NCBI GenBank assembly: GCA_029309925.1
Contig: JARKND010000001.1
Location: 1,364,001-1,428,000 of the forward strand
Length of the DNA: 64,000 bases
Origin: Fulvivirgaceae bacterium JP3-4
GTDB lineage: Bacteria; Bacteroidota; Bacteroidia; Cytophagales; Cyclobacteriaceae
Reading direction: 5' to 3'
The notes under the pieces: generated by a model
Told to the model about the DNA's origin: nothing
The model's database searches: none
The model's input: the letters and a program-made list of their open reading frames with translations, nothing else
Program-made: the position numbers and the translations under genes
In this document: positions 1-10,100 of the stretch, piece after piece
How positions within the stretch are numbered: the first letter of the stretch is position 1
How the letters are laid out: each line of letters begins with the position of its first letter

Positions 1-1
1 T

Positions 2-1240
2 TATGCAAGGCTCAGGGAAGGTAAATCGCAGGCGAACTACGAAGACTTTGACCTTCATGAGTTATGTGAAAATCTTTACAGCGCTCATACAACCGCTGCG
101 GCAGATAAGGGGATTCATTTAGGCTTGGCCGTGGATAAGTCTGTGCCGAGAATGATTCGCAGCGATGCGCACAAACTCAGGCAGATATTGACAAATTTGC
201 TTAATAATGCGATTAAGTTTACTGAATCAGGCACCATTCAATTTACTGTCAACGCACAAGCAGGGAAAATTCGTTTCGAACTCACAGACACGGGAATGGG
301 AATACCAAACGATTTGCTTGAGGAAATATTTGAGCCATTCGTGCAGCAGCGGGAGACCGTTGCCAAACACAGTGGCTCCGGGCTCGGCCTTTCAATTGTG
401 AAAAGCCTTCTTTCCTTGCTCGGTGGATCTATTTCCGTTCAAAGTCGCCTCAACGAAGGATCCAAATTCGTGTTCACAATTCCCTGCGTCCCGGCAAGCG
501 ATGCCACGCCTTCGGCAAGCGGTGGAGATATAAGCGGGATGAAAATTCTTTTTGTCGATGACCTCCTGATAAGCCAGGATTTGCACAGAAGGCTTTTTGA
601 AAGAGCTGGTGCTCATTGCCAAGTTTGTTCCGATGTCAGACAGGCACTTATGCTTGGGGCAGATCAGGCGTTTGACGCGATCCTGTTAGACGTGCATATG
701 TCGGATCAGAATGGTCTGACGTTTGTTGCTTCGTTGAAAGCCAAATTTCCTGGCGCTGAAGTCATCATTTATACGGCAGATACATCAGATGATGTAATCA
801 AGACCGCAAAGGAATCCGGTGCCACCGAGTTTATCGGAAAGCCGGTTGAGTTCAGAATCCTGCTGGATATCATTGGCAGATACAGACGCAAGAGATTGTT
901 GGATCTATCTATTTACCAGGAATTATATCACACCGATCAGCGTGAATATTTCCGGGCAATTGCGCTTCTCATTGACGACTTTAAACTTTTCCGGACAGAA
1001 TTGAACCGATGTCTCGAAGAGCATGATGTGATGGGCTTGAAGAAAGTAATGCACCGGATAAAACCAATTGCAAAGCAAACAAAATGTGCAACGCTGGTAG
1101 AGTTTCTTTCAGGCGATGACCAGTTCGAATCTCCGCAGCAGTATGAACGATTGGCGAGCCATAGGCGCCAATTGACGGAACTGATAAATTCGATTCTCGC
1201 TGAACTGGCCGTAATCCAGGCACACGGAACAAGTCTCTGA
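2..1240 (+). CDS. Hybrid sensor histidine kinase, C-terminal part (ATPase-receiver-HPt)
   Basis: Partial gene: the frame is open from base 2, so the sensor and phosphoacceptor-His region lie to the left of the window. About 412 residues are visible. The HATPase_c domain comes first, with an N-box (LRQILTNLLNNAIKFT), G1 (DTGMGIP) and G2 (GSGLGLSIVKS). A receiver domain follows, with acidic pocket FVDD, phosphoacceptor Asp (ILLDVHM, codon 689-691), Thr in IYTAD and Lys in IGKPV. The last ~110 residues look like an HPt module with the candidate His in MHRIKP (codon 1052-1054). This order implies an internal His-Asp-His phosphorelay. The HPt call is weaker than the other two because the usual HxxKG motif reads HRIKP. 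No cognate output regulator is adjacent, so the target pathway is unknown. Confidence 0.9.
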   Translation, partial: YARLREGKSQANYEDFDLHELCENLYSAHTTAAADKGIHLGLAVDKSVPRMIRSDAHKLRQILTNLLNNAIKFTESGTIQFTVNAQAGKIRFELTDTGMGIPNDLLEEIFEPFVQQRETVAKHSGSGLGLSIVKSLLSLLGGSISVQSRLNEGSKFVFTIPCVPASDATPSASGGDISGMKILFVDDLLISQDLHRRLFERAGAHCQVCSDVRQALMLGADQAFDAILLDVHMSDQNGLTFVASLKAKFPGAEVIIYTADTSDDVIKTAKESGATEFIGKPVEFRILLDIIGRYRRKRLLDLSIYQELYHTDQREYFRAIALLIDDFKLFRTELNRCLEEHDVMGLKKVMHRIKPIAKQTKCATLVEFLSGDDQFESPQQYERLASHRRQLTELINSILAELAVIQAHGTSL

Positions 1241-1306
1241 ACGGTAAACGTTGAACTTCAAACCCGCAGGCCCTTACACGACCGTTGAATTAGTCCTCAT
1301 CGTGAA

Positions 1307-2321
1307 CTATTGTTCCTTCAATGCCTCGGTTGGATTTTGGTGCACTGCCTTAAGTGCTTGCAGACTTACAGTCACAAGGGGAATCAGGACAATCATCAAC
1401 GCTGCCCTGGCAACCAACTGCCAGGTTACGTCAATGTGATAAGCAAAGTTAGAAAGCCATCATCCGCTGCATACAGACTCAACGGTGCCGCAATAGCAAA
1501 TGCGATCGCCATAAGTAGCATATAATTACCGGAAATGTTGAGGATAAGATTCCGCGTCTCAGCACCCAAAACCTTCCGAATAGCAATCTCCTTAAACCGT
1601 TGTGTAGTGCTGTACACACCAGGCCGAAAAGTCCAAGACAGGCTACGATGATTGTGAGGATTGTAAAAAAGGTGAACAATGTCGAAAGCTTGTCCTCTGC
1701 TTTATACATCTGATCGAAGTTGGCGTTCAGGAAACGATAATCGAAAGGCCAACCTGTGCTAAGCGATGTCCAGACTGATTGCAGATGATTAATTGTTGCT
1801 GGCAAATCTTCACCGCGCACGCGTACCGCCATTGTGTTGTTGAATCTCGGGTAAATCCGGAGAACAACTGGAGCGATGTTTTCTTTAAGACTGTTCAGGT
1901 GAAAGTCTTTCACCACACCTACAATTTACCATACTTCAGTGAGTCGCTGTCCCACCTGTCCCGGGACAACGGGTGACCTATTGCTTTGTCAGGGACATCA
2001 AAACCTATCAGCCGGGCCGTTGTCTCCGTTATCATAAAAGCTTCGTTTTGGTCGGTGGGAAGGTCACGCGAAAAGGCTCGCCCTGAGCGCATTTCCAATC
2101 CCAACGTTTCAACGAAATCTTCATCCACCAGGAGTTGAGATGCATGTACCGGCTCTTTGGTGACATCATCGATGAAAACGTCCCCTGGCATTAGTCAGCC
2201 GATATGTTCTTTGAGGTGGAACGGAATCCAGAATGACTTCTTCACCCGGTGGCGACAAAAATTATTAGTAATTTGGTAACCATCACATAATTCGCGAGTT
2301 CTCCTTTCACGTGCTGTTCTC
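1307..2321 (-). pseudogene. Decayed MacB/FtsX-like ABC permease, C-terminal half
   Basis: Homology to the neighbouring permeases can be followed on the minus strand, but only by changing frame several times. From upstream to downstream: a PGEEV segment near 2246, the VDEDFVETLGLEMRSGR core segment, VGVVKDFHL at about 1915, the TM segment ending ACLGLFGLV at about 1617, EIAIRKVLGAE, then a last piece ending NPTEALKEQ with its stop at 1307-1309. At least four frame changes plus in-frame stops are needed, and the N-terminal half (first TM, first periplasmic core) is absent. This is therefore a decaying paralogue and not a single sequencing error. It lies back to back with the intact permease starting at 2397. 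The right boundary is approximate. Confidence 0.85.
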
Positions 2322-2396
2322 ATTATTGGTGTTGCGGGCAACATCAGCTGTACTACCAGAACCCGACTTAATGATACAAACTAAACTCTATTCCCT

Positions 2397-4766
2397 ATGA
2401 TCAAGCATTATCTGCAGGTTGCATGGCGGTCGCTTTTCCGCAAGAAAGCTTACGCATTTACAACGTTGACCGGGCTCTCCCTCGGATTGACAAGTTGCAT
2501 ACTCATCCTTCTGTTTGTTGTCGATGAGCTGAGCTTTGATCAGTATCATATTCGTAAGGATCGCATATACCGTCTGGCGACCACCATGGAAGGATCGGAG
2601 TTTGAAGGAATTGCGAAAGTGAATGGACCGTGGGGCCCTGCTGCCGCGCAAACAATTCCCGAAATAGAATCGATGGCTCGTATTGTGATGACTGGGCAGC
2701 TGTTAGTTGAAAACGGCCCGCTGCGATTGTACGAACCAAACGGATTTTACGCGGACTCCACTTTGTTTCAGATATTCAGCTACGCAATGGTTGAAGGTGA
2801 CGCCAGGAAAGCGCTCACTGGATTGAATACGATGGTCGTTACAAAGTCGTTTGCGAGAAAATACTTCGGTGAGACTTCCGCCCTCGGCAAGACTTTGCGT
2901 ATTGACGGCCAGACCGATTACCAGGTGACAGGCATCATTGAAGATGTGCCATCGGCCTCGCATTTCACATTCGATTATCTGCTCTCCATGCGGAGTCTGC
3001 AGCATCCGCAACGGGATAGCTGGACGCAGTGGAATCAGTTCTACACCTATTTCCTGGTGAGAGAAGGTGCCGATCCGAATTCTATCCCGGCAAAGATGAA
3101 GTCCATCATCGACAGGAACATGGACAAAGAAACATCAGCGCGATATAACCCCTTTCTCCAGCACCTGACCGGCATTCATTTGCGCTCACATCTCCATCGT
3201 GAGATCAATCCGAATTCCGATGTGATGTATATCTATATCTTTTCATCAATTGCTTTACTGATACTGATGATCTCCTGCGTCAATTTTGTAAACATGACGA
3301 CTGCGATTGCCTCTGTGAGGTCGAAAGAGATCGGTGTCCGGAAAGTGAATGGTGCGGCTCATAAACAGCTCGTCATCCAGTTCATGGCGGAAGTATTTCT
3401 CGTTTGTGTTATGTCGATGATGATTGCGTTAATGTTGACACTTGTTGCGTTGCCTGTGTTGAATGATCTCACCGGTAAGAGTATTCAGGCGGAGTATCTG
3501 TTGAGACCTGCGATTGCAATAGCAATTTTGGCTGTCACTCTCTTAACTGGCGTTCTTGCAGGAAGCTATCCCGCACTTTACCAGGCTTCGCTAAAACCGA
3601 TGCAGGTGCTGAAGGGGAGATGGACGCCTTCCGGCAGCAGTGGCCTGCGAAAAGCGCTTGTCGTTTTCCAATTCGCCTTGTCGTCCCTGCTGGTCATCGC
3701 AAGCGTTGTAATTTTCCAGCAGTTGCATTTTCTGCAGAACAAGTCGCTGGGGTTTGATCCCCACCAGTTACTTACTATACCAATTCAGTCCAATACACTC
3801 CGTGAGAACCATGAAACGGTGCGCAATGAGCTGTTGAATTTTCCGGGTGTATTAACGGTGTCGCTGTCAGGAAATATTCCCGGTGGAGGAGATTGGGGCA
3901 TCCCGACAGTGCCCGAAGGATTTTCGAGTGAGAACACGCCCCCAATCCGTATTATGGCAGTTGACGATCAGTTCTTAAAAACATATGGAATCGAGGTTAT
4001 TCAGGGGCGGGATTTCTCGCGCGATTTCGCGTCAGATTCGGGTGCATATGTAATCAATGAGGAGGCGGCAAAACAACTCGGCTGGACCGATCCACTTTCA
4101 AAAACATTCAGTATGCCCGCGGTGGGGCGCGGACCTGGTCGTGTGGTAGGTGTTGTGAAGGATTTTCATTTTCGTTCCATTCGCGAAAAAATCGGACCGC
4201 TTTTATTTTTTATGCCGCCACGCGAGTGGTATGCCATTTACTCTATTAAGATCGATGCAGCGCGGTCGGACGAGACTTTAGAATTTATTGAACAACAGTG
4301 GTCGCGTTTTGATCCGGATCATCCGTTCACCTATTCGTTTCTCGATGATCGTTTCCAATTGCTTTACCAGCAGGAGAGAAGGCTCGCGACTATCATCGGC
4401 TACTTCACCGGCATCGGAATATTTCTTGCGTGTCTCGGGTTATACAGTCTCGCATCGTATACCATACAGCAGCGCGTGAAGGAGATTGGTATCCGGAAAG
4501 TGATCGGGGCGTCCACGCAACAGATCGTTACCCTTTTGTCAAAACAGTATTTGCTGTTGGTGGTTATCGGATTTGCGCTTGGCACACCAGTCTCACTTTA
4601 TGTTCTTCAGCAGTGGCTGGATTCTTTTGCTTACCATGTCAGTTTCAACTTTCTGCTTGTGGGTGCCTGCGGGCTGGTATCTATAGCAATTGCTTTGCTG
4701 ACTGTTGGGCTTCGCGCGTTAAGAGCAGCCTCATCGAATCCGGCAGATTCGCTGCGAAGTGAATAA
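2397..4766 (+). CDS. MacB/FtsX-like ABC transporter permease
   Basis: A 789-residue protein with the two-fold architecture of the Bacteroidota MacB-like permeases. Each half has a TM segment, a periplasmic core, and FtsX-type TM helices. TM1 is at about 20-42, three helices lie at about 280-400, TM5 at about 425-445, and the last three helices are C-terminal. The coupling motifs EIGVRKVNGA and EIGIRKVIGA are in the two halves and would contact an ABC ATPase. No ATPase gene is adjacent, so the partner must be elsewhere or the protein has another role. Family knowledge suggests export of peptides, lipoproteins or drugs, or mechanotransmission across the envelope. The substrate is unknown. It is convergent with the next permease at 4837. 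Confidence 0.92.
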   Translation: MIKHYLQVAWRSLFRKKAYAFTTLTGLSLGLTSCILILLFVVDELSFDQYHIRKDRIYRLATTMEGSEFEGIAKVNGPWGPAAAQTIPEIESMARIVMTGQLLVENGPLRLYEPNGFYADSTLFQIFSYAMVEGDARKALTGLNTMVVTKSFARKYFGETSALGKTLRIDGQTDYQVTGIIEDVPSASHFTFDYLLSMRSLQHPQRDSWTQWNQFYTYFLVREGADPNSIPAKMKSIIDRNMDKETSARYNPFLQHLTGIHLRSHLHREINPNSDVMYIYIFSSIALLILMISCVNFVNMTTAIASVRSKEIGVRKVNGAAHKQLVIQFMAEVFLVCVMSMMIALMLTLVALPVLNDLTGKSIQAEYLLRPAIAIAILAVTLLTGVLAGSYPALYQASLKPMQVLKGRWTPSGSSGLRKALVVFQFALSSLLVIASVVIFQQLHFLQNKSLGFDPHQLLTIPIQSNTLRENHETVRNELLNFPGVLTVSLSGNIPGGGDWGIPTVPEGFSSENTPPIRIMAVDDQFLKTYGIEVIQGRDFSRDFASDSGAYVINEEAAKQLGWTDPLSKTFSMPAVGRGPGRVVGVVKDFHFRSIREKIGPLLFFMPPREWYAIYSIKIDAARSDETLEFIEQQWSRFDPDHPFTYSFLDDRFQLLYQQERRLATIIGYFTGIGIFLACLGLYSLASYTIQQRVKEIGIRKVIGASTQQIVTLLSKQYLLLVVIGFALGTPVSLYVLQQWLDSFAYHVSFNFLLVGACGLVSIAIALLTVGLRALRAASSNPADSLRSE

Positions 4767-4796
4767 ATATGGATGGGATGCGGGCGGGACAAACAA

Positions 4797-4812
4797 CCGC
4801 ACCGCTATGCGG
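4797..4812. terminator. Short GC hairpin between convergent permease genes
   Basis: A 5-bp stem (CCGCA/TGCGG) with a 6-nt loop lies in the 70-bp gap between the convergent stops at 4766 and 4837. There is no clear T-run. It may act as a bidirectional terminator, but the stem is short and could be chance. Confidence 0.3.
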
Positions 4813-4836
4813 CTTTGCTGAACATTAAATGATACG

Positions 4837-7203
4837 CTAATCATCTTTAAGCCCGTCAACAGGACTTGCTTTTCCAACGGCCCATACTTGTGTTGAAACT
4901 GTAAACAATAGAACGAGCAGTAAAATGACGATGGCTGGAAGCGCAACTGTAGTTGTAATCGGCATATGATAATAGTAAATGGAGTCGAATAGCATTTTGT
5001 TGACCACGTAGCTAAGCGGAGCTCCCAGGACAAATGAAATCAGGAAAAGAATGAGGTACTGCCAGATTATGCTGATGGCGATATCACCGACTTGCGCACC
5101 CAGAATTTTTCTTACTGAAAATTCTTTTCTTCTGCTCGCTACATTTAATGCGACCAAACCGTATAGCCCCATCGTTGCTAACAAGACGGCCATCACAGCA
5201 AAGACCTTCCATACCTTCGCATGCTTGTCCAGCTGTTCGTAGTACGTCCCCCATACATCTTCCTGGTATCCGCCATCAAACGGTGTCTCTGGGTAGAGTT
5301 TCGTCCAGTGGGCTTTCATGGCTGCGGCCATCTTTTGTTCAGAACCCGGGCGAACATTTACCGACAGGTACCTGACGTCCTCCGGTCGGGACAAAATAAA
5401 AATGGTTGGGTTTACTTTGCGGAAGAAACTGAAGCTGTGAAAGTCTTTCACAATTCCGGCAATTGAATATTCTATGCTGTCAATCCGGAAAGTGGTTGAT
5501 AACGGGTCGGCAAGCAGTGAGGCGAAAGCTTCGTTCACAATAGCAACACGGTTATCGCTTTCGCTTTCTTTTAGGAAACCACGGCCATCCAGCAGCGCAA
5601 GGCCCATCGTTTCAAAATAGTGAGCATCAACAGCCAACTGATCCACCTCAAGCTGTCGGTCAGGCATCTTTACAATGCTTTTTGAATGGATTCTTCCGAG
5701 ATGGTCGTGCGATCCCGACACAGACTCAACGTCAGGCTCCTGCAAAATAAGCGCTGACATTTTCTCGAACGCTGCACGGTCAGGCACTGCAACATAGAGG
5801 ACGTGATGTGGATCGTATCCCCAGCTCCTGTTTTTCATGAAGTCAGTATTTTGACTGAACATCACACCTGCGGTGATCAGTATGCACGCAAGTACGAGTT
5901 GGATTCCCAGGAAGATCCTGGTCACCGGGTTGTCGCTGCGCAAATTCACTGCGCCCTTCAATATGCCAGCAACCTGGACGCGTGAGATGTAGAGCGATGG
6001 GTAGAGGCCACTTGCAACCGCAGTGATCAGCATAATGGCAGGCAGATAGATCCATAAGTTTGGATCCATCCAGGTGAATTCAAAGTTATGGTGCGTAATG
6101 TTTTCTATCCAGGGTATAAATACGAAGGTGCCGAGCACCAGCCCGAGCGCAAGCGCAAAAGCTGTTGTTACTGCGTTCTCGATCAGGAACTGAACGATCA
6201 CAATCCGCCTTGTTGCGCCAACCGTTTTGCGAACGCCAATTTCTTTTAGCCTTTTCGCGGCAGACACAATCGCAATATTGATGTAGTTAAAGCATGATAG
6301 TGCCAGCATAAATATCGAAATGATAGCCACGAATATTATGGACTGATATTTCCCATCTGAGCTTGCAGAGATATCATCGCGGATCGCGCTCGATCGCTGG
6401 TGGAGTGTGGCTAGCGGCACAAATGAAAATGAGTCGATTGCCCAGTCCTCACGCACAACCTTATTATGCAGCGTTTTGTATTTGTCCATTCCGCTTCTGA
6501 CTGCCGGCAGGTCTGATGGTTTCTCGATTTGCACGAGCGTTGCGTTTACGAAATTCGTCCAGTCATGTTCGTCAATGTTGGGATCGGCATATTGGATGTT
6601 TTCCAGGTTAACCAGGAAGTCAAACCCAATGGTGCGGGCGTCCGGGAACTTCGCGGCAACACTACTCACCCTAAAAACCTTGGCTGTGTTCTCGTTGAAC
6701 TTCAGCAACAGGTCCTGGCCAATCGCATCGTGGTCACCAAAGTATTTTGCTGCCATATCTTCGCTCAGGATAATACTGTTCACATCCGACAAGGAGCCGG
6801 GGTTTCCGGATTTTAACGGGAAGGTGAACATCTCAAGAAACTCCGGATCCGTGAACCGTACGCGTTCATGAAATACCTGGTCGTTATTCTTTACCACGAC
6901 ATTTTGGTCGTCTATACGGCAAATGCGTTTCACCTGCGCGAAATCCTGTCGCACCATTTCGCCTAACGGCCGCGGTGTCATGCCGAATTCCTGCAACGAT
7001 CCGTCACGGGCAGATGAAAACGTGATGAGGTACACCTCGTTTCGATTTTTATGAAACTGATCCGTGTTGTACGTCCATCGCGCGAAAGCGTACGCGAACA
7101 TGGCTATCCCGATGGCGATCGCCAACCCAAAGATGTTGATAAATGAATTGATGGGTGTCTTGAGCAGGCCGCGCAACGCGATCTTCAGGTAATTAAAAAG
7201 CAT
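4837..7203 (-). CDS. MacB/FtsX-like ABC transporter permease
   Basis: A 788-residue paralogue of the 2397 gene, on the opposite strand and divergent in sequence. It begins directly with a membrane helix (NIFGLAIAIGIAMFAYAF) and has two periplasmic cores. The coupling motifs are EIGVRKTVGA in the first half and EFSVRKILGA in the second. Four C-terminal-half helices are visible, including QLVLACILITAGVMF and VMAVLLATMGLYGLVAL. It lacks the cytoplasmic permease-prefix domain found in the two PadR-linked paralogues. Expression could start in the 243-bp gap to its right (7204-7446), where no coding signal is evident, or depend on read-through from the PadR operon. No ATPase is nearby. Substrate unknown. 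Confidence 0.92.
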   Translation of the reverse strand: MLFNYLKIALRGLLKTPINSFINIFGLAIAIGIAMFAYAFARWTYNTDQFHKNRNEVYLITFSSARDGSLQEFGMTPRPLGEMVRQDFAQVKRICRIDDQNVVVKNNDQVFHERVRFTDPEFLEMFTFPLKSGNPGSLSDVNSIILSEDMAAKYFGDHDAIGQDLLLKFNENTAKVFRVSSVAAKFPDARTIGFDFLVNLENIQYADPNIDEHDWTNFVNATLVQIEKPSDLPAVRSGMDKYKTLHNKVVREDWAIDSFSFVPLATLHQRSSAIRDDISASSDGKYQSIIFVAIISIFMLALSCFNYINIAIVSAAKRLKEIGVRKTVGATRRIVIVQFLIENAVTTAFALALGLVLGTFVFIPWIENITHHNFEFTWMDPNLWIYLPAIMLITAVASGLYPSLYISRVQVAGILKGAVNLRSDNPVTRIFLGIQLVLACILITAGVMFSQNTDFMKNRSWGYDPHHVLYVAVPDRAAFEKMSALILQEPDVESVSGSHDHLGRIHSKSIVKMPDRQLEVDQLAVDAHYFETMGLALLDGRGFLKESESDNRVAIVNEAFASLLADPLSTTFRIDSIEYSIAGIVKDFHSFSFFRKVNPTIFILSRPEDVRYLSVNVRPGSEQKMAAAMKAHWTKLYPETPFDGGYQEDVWGTYYEQLDKHAKVWKVFAVMAVLLATMGLYGLVALNVASRRKEFSVRKILGAQVGDIAISIIWQYLILFLISFVLGAPLSYVVNKMLFDSIYYYHMPITTTVALPAIVILLLVLLFTVSTQVWAVGKASPVDGLKDD

Positions 7204-7446
7204 AAGCTCAGGGAATGGTTATGTCCCTTAATACGGAGAAGCGGACTATGCGTATCAGGCCGTCAACACAAGGTCTTTAACCGTCAACCAACAACGATTT
7301 TTTGGCGATCAAAAGCCGTTGTTCGTGTCTGGAAGATATCAGCTTCCTGATGCAATGTTGCTTGAAAGACTTGCCTAATGCCAGCTCGCCATGTAAGGCT
7401 CCATGATGTTGCTGCTTTTTAAATCTCCCGATGATTTGCGATACTG

Positions 7447-10098
7447 TTACTCGTATTTCAGTGTTTCCGCGGGCTTTGTAAATGCTGCCTTGAGGGTTTG
7501 GGAAGTGACCGAGACAAACGCGATGAGTGTCACGAGAACTCCCGAGATGAGAAACACCATAGGGTTCACATCCGTGTGATAAGGGAAGGAGTGGAGCCAC
7601 TGGGACATAAGCCACCAGCACAACGGCATGGCTAACAAAATCGCAACGGCTACTGGCTGCATGAATCCTTTGGATAAAAGCAGGATCACATTTGAGACAC
7701 TCGAGCCCAGCACTTTTCGAATACCGATTTCGCGTGTACGCTGGATCGCCATGAAAGAGGCAAGTCCAACCAGCCCCATTGACGCAATAATGATCGCCAG
7801 CACGGTGAAGATGGTAAACACCTGGCTGAACCGATTGTCACGATCATATTGCTTGTTGAAGAATTGATCGAGGAAGAAGTAGTCGAGGGGGTTGCCCGGG
7901 AAAAATGACTGCCACGGAACTTCGAGCCGGGCGATCACACCCTTGTAGTCATTTGTTTCAATTTTGACGGAGAAATAGCTGGAGGCGGTTCTCAGCCTGT
8001 AAGCATGAGGGATAACCTTCGCGCGCAGCGACATCTGATGATAGTTCGCCAGCACACCAACAACCTGCACGGTATCCCGGCCATGTCGCACCATTTGCCC
8101 AATCGCCTGCTCCGGGTTTGCAAATTCCAGTTCTTTCGATAACGCTTCGTTGATCAGAATACTTTTTTCATCATTGAACGACTCAGAGAAATTTCTTCCT
8201 GCTTTGATCGCAATGTTGAACTGTGGCACGTAGTCATAATCCATCCCCATGGTTGTTACTACATTGGCGCCTTCAGGTCCACCATTGATGCGCTGCAGTC
8301 CTGTTGTCCAATAGTTTTCCTCGCCAGGAATACTTGTTGACGCTGTGATGCCTTTGACTCCGGGTATCCGAAGGACTTCCGTTTTGAATGACTTATATTT
8401 GGATGCGTATAGCGAATCGGTTATCGAAGGCCCTTCGATAACAATCATCTCATTGATGTCAATTCCAAGATCTTTGTTCTTCATGTACTCGAGTTGGTCA
8501 TACACAATCAGCGACCCGCTGATCAGGAACACCGATGCCGCAAACTGGAAGACGACCAGGCTTTTTCTGAGATAGTTGCCTGCTGATGACTTGATCAGTT
8601 TTCCCTTGAGCACGACCACAGGTTTGAACGAGGATAAAACTACTGCCGGGTAAAATCCAGAAAGCAATGCACCCATAACGAACAGCAGACTCACCATCAG
8701 CCAGAACTCGCCTGCCAGCATATAGTCTAATGGTATTTGCCAGCCTGTCAGGTCGCAGAACGGAGTCCATAAAAGGCGCACCATCAGCAGCGCTACTATT
8801 GCAGCAGAAATATTCAGCAGTAAAGATTCGGTGAGGAACTGTCCGATCAACTGACCCTTTGCAGCACCAACAACCTTCCTGACGCCAACTTCATTTGCTC
8901 GCTTGAAGGATCTGGCAGTGGCAAGGTTTATATAGTTGATCCAGGCAATGAGCAAAATAAACACCGCGATAACACTCACTGCGTACACAGCATCTCCGTC
9001 CCGAAGATCCTGTGGCGAAGTCTCATAAAGTAAATTTGAATAGAGGTGAATATCCGTCAACGGTCTGAGGATAAATTCCTGCCTCCGGTTTTGTTTGTTC
9101 CATTCTTCTGCGCGGGTTTTTGCCAGATACGCATCCCACTTCGCTTGCAGAGAATTTACGTCCGTTCCCGGTTTCAGCAATACGAATGAGTAGAAGTCAT
9201 ACCAGTTCCACGATGTTTCAGATTCATTTTCTGTCCAGGCATTGATGGTTTCATAGGATACAAGAAAATCAAATTTGATGTGTGAGTTCTCTGGCACATT
9301 TGCGAACACGCCTGTCACTTCAAAGACAGATGCATCTCCCCGATGGAGCGTGAGTTGCTTTCCGATAGGATCTCCGGTCCCAAAATATTTGCTGGCTACG
9401 TTTTCAGAGATGATGATTTTGTTAACCCCCTTCAGGCATGTCCTTTCATTCCCTTTCAGCAGGCGAAAGTCGAACACTTCGAATAGTGATGTGTCGGCAA
9501 ACTGCATCCTGTCTTCACGGAAAACAATCGGGTCTTCTCCTGGCGCATCATAGCTGATCACACCGCCTATCGGCAGAAAGCGGGTAAATGCTTCTACTTC
9601 CGGAAAATTATTTTTCAAGGCAGCCGGGGCTGCCGGAACGGCTACCGCACTTTCAAAATTCAGCTGGCCGTTTTGCCATCCGTTATATTGAATGCGATAG
9701 ATATCGTTGGCACGTGAATGGAATTTGTCGAAGCTTGATTCGTACTTCACATACTGGAAGATCAGCGTGCTGGCTGTCATTCCCAGCGCGAGCCCGATGA
9801 TGTTGAGCAATGTATACACCCTTTGCCGATTGAAGTTCCGGAAAGCGATGGAGATGTAGTTGATGATCATGCTGAGCGAGATTATTTGGAAGGAAAATTT
9901 ATTTCGAAGAAGAATTCCGGGCCGGAGGAAGGAAAGGCCGTAAACTACAAATCGCCATCGCGCTTTCTTTACGCCAAATTTGTTGCTGTCGCGCTTAAAA
10001 CGCTGAAGCAAGTCCCCTTCAATTTCCTCGAGAAGCTGAGGGGGACATGCACGCTGCAAAACCCACAAGATCCATCCGGGATATTCTGGCTTCTCCAT
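7447..10098 (-). CDS. PadR-linked MacB/FtsX-like permease with N-terminal permease-prefix domain
   Basis: The ATG at 10098 is chosen. It follows the PadR stop by 2 nt and gives 883 residues, exactly the length of the paralogue at 26587. The longer alternative start at 10134 would overlap PadR by 34 nt. Residues 1-75 form a soluble prefix (PPQLLEEIEGDLLQRF, then a W/F-rich stretch and LRPGILLRN), the permease-prefix type known in Bacteroidota genes next to PadR regulators. Two MacB/FtsX halves follow, with coupling motifs EVGVRKVVGA and EIGIRKVLGS. Translation is very probably coupled to PadR. The role is inferred to be a regulated envelope permease that responds to a compound sensed by PadR. 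No ABC ATPase is linked. Confidence 0.92.
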   Translation of the reverse strand: MEKPEYPGWILWVLQRACPPQLLEEIEGDLLQRFKRDSNKFGVKKARWRFVVYGLSFLRPGILLRNKFSFQIISLSMIINYISIAFRNFNRQRVYTLLNIIGLALGMTASTLIFQYVKYESSFDKFHSRANDIYRIQYNGWQNGQLNFESAVAVPAAPAALKNNFPEVEAFTRFLPIGGVISYDAPGEDPIVFREDRMQFADTSLFEVFDFRLLKGNERTCLKGVNKIIISENVASKYFGTGDPIGKQLTLHRGDASVFEVTGVFANVPENSHIKFDFLVSYETINAWTENESETSWNWYDFYSFVLLKPGTDVNSLQAKWDAYLAKTRAEEWNKQNRRQEFILRPLTDIHLYSNLLYETSPQDLRDGDAVYAVSVIAVFILLIAWINYINLATARSFKRANEVGVRKVVGAAKGQLIGQFLTESLLLNISAAIVALLMVRLLWTPFCDLTGWQIPLDYMLAGEFWLMVSLLFVMGALLSGFYPAVVLSSFKPVVVLKGKLIKSSAGNYLRKSLVVFQFAASVFLISGSLIVYDQLEYMKNKDLGIDINEMIVIEGPSITDSLYASKYKSFKTEVLRIPGVKGITASTSIPGEENYWTTGLQRINGGPEGANVVTTMGMDYDYVPQFNIAIKAGRNFSESFNDEKSILINEALSKELEFANPEQAIGQMVRHGRDTVQVVGVLANYHQMSLRAKVIPHAYRLRTASSYFSVKIETNDYKGVIARLEVPWQSFFPGNPLDYFFLDQFFNKQYDRDNRFSQVFTIFTVLAIIIASMGLVGLASFMAIQRTREIGIRKVLGSSVSNVILLLSKGFMQPVAVAILLAMPLCWWLMSQWLHSFPYHTDVNPMVFLISGVLVTLIAFVSVTSQTLKAAFTKPAETLKYE

Positions 10099-10100
10099 TC

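Noticed and set aside
1307-2321. Sequencing error as the cause of the broken permease
   Set aside because: Several frame changes, in-frame stops and a missing half are more than one error would give.
7277-7621. Minus-strand ORF between permeases
   Set aside because: Most of it overlaps the 3' end of the 7447 permease; the rest has no recognisable domain.
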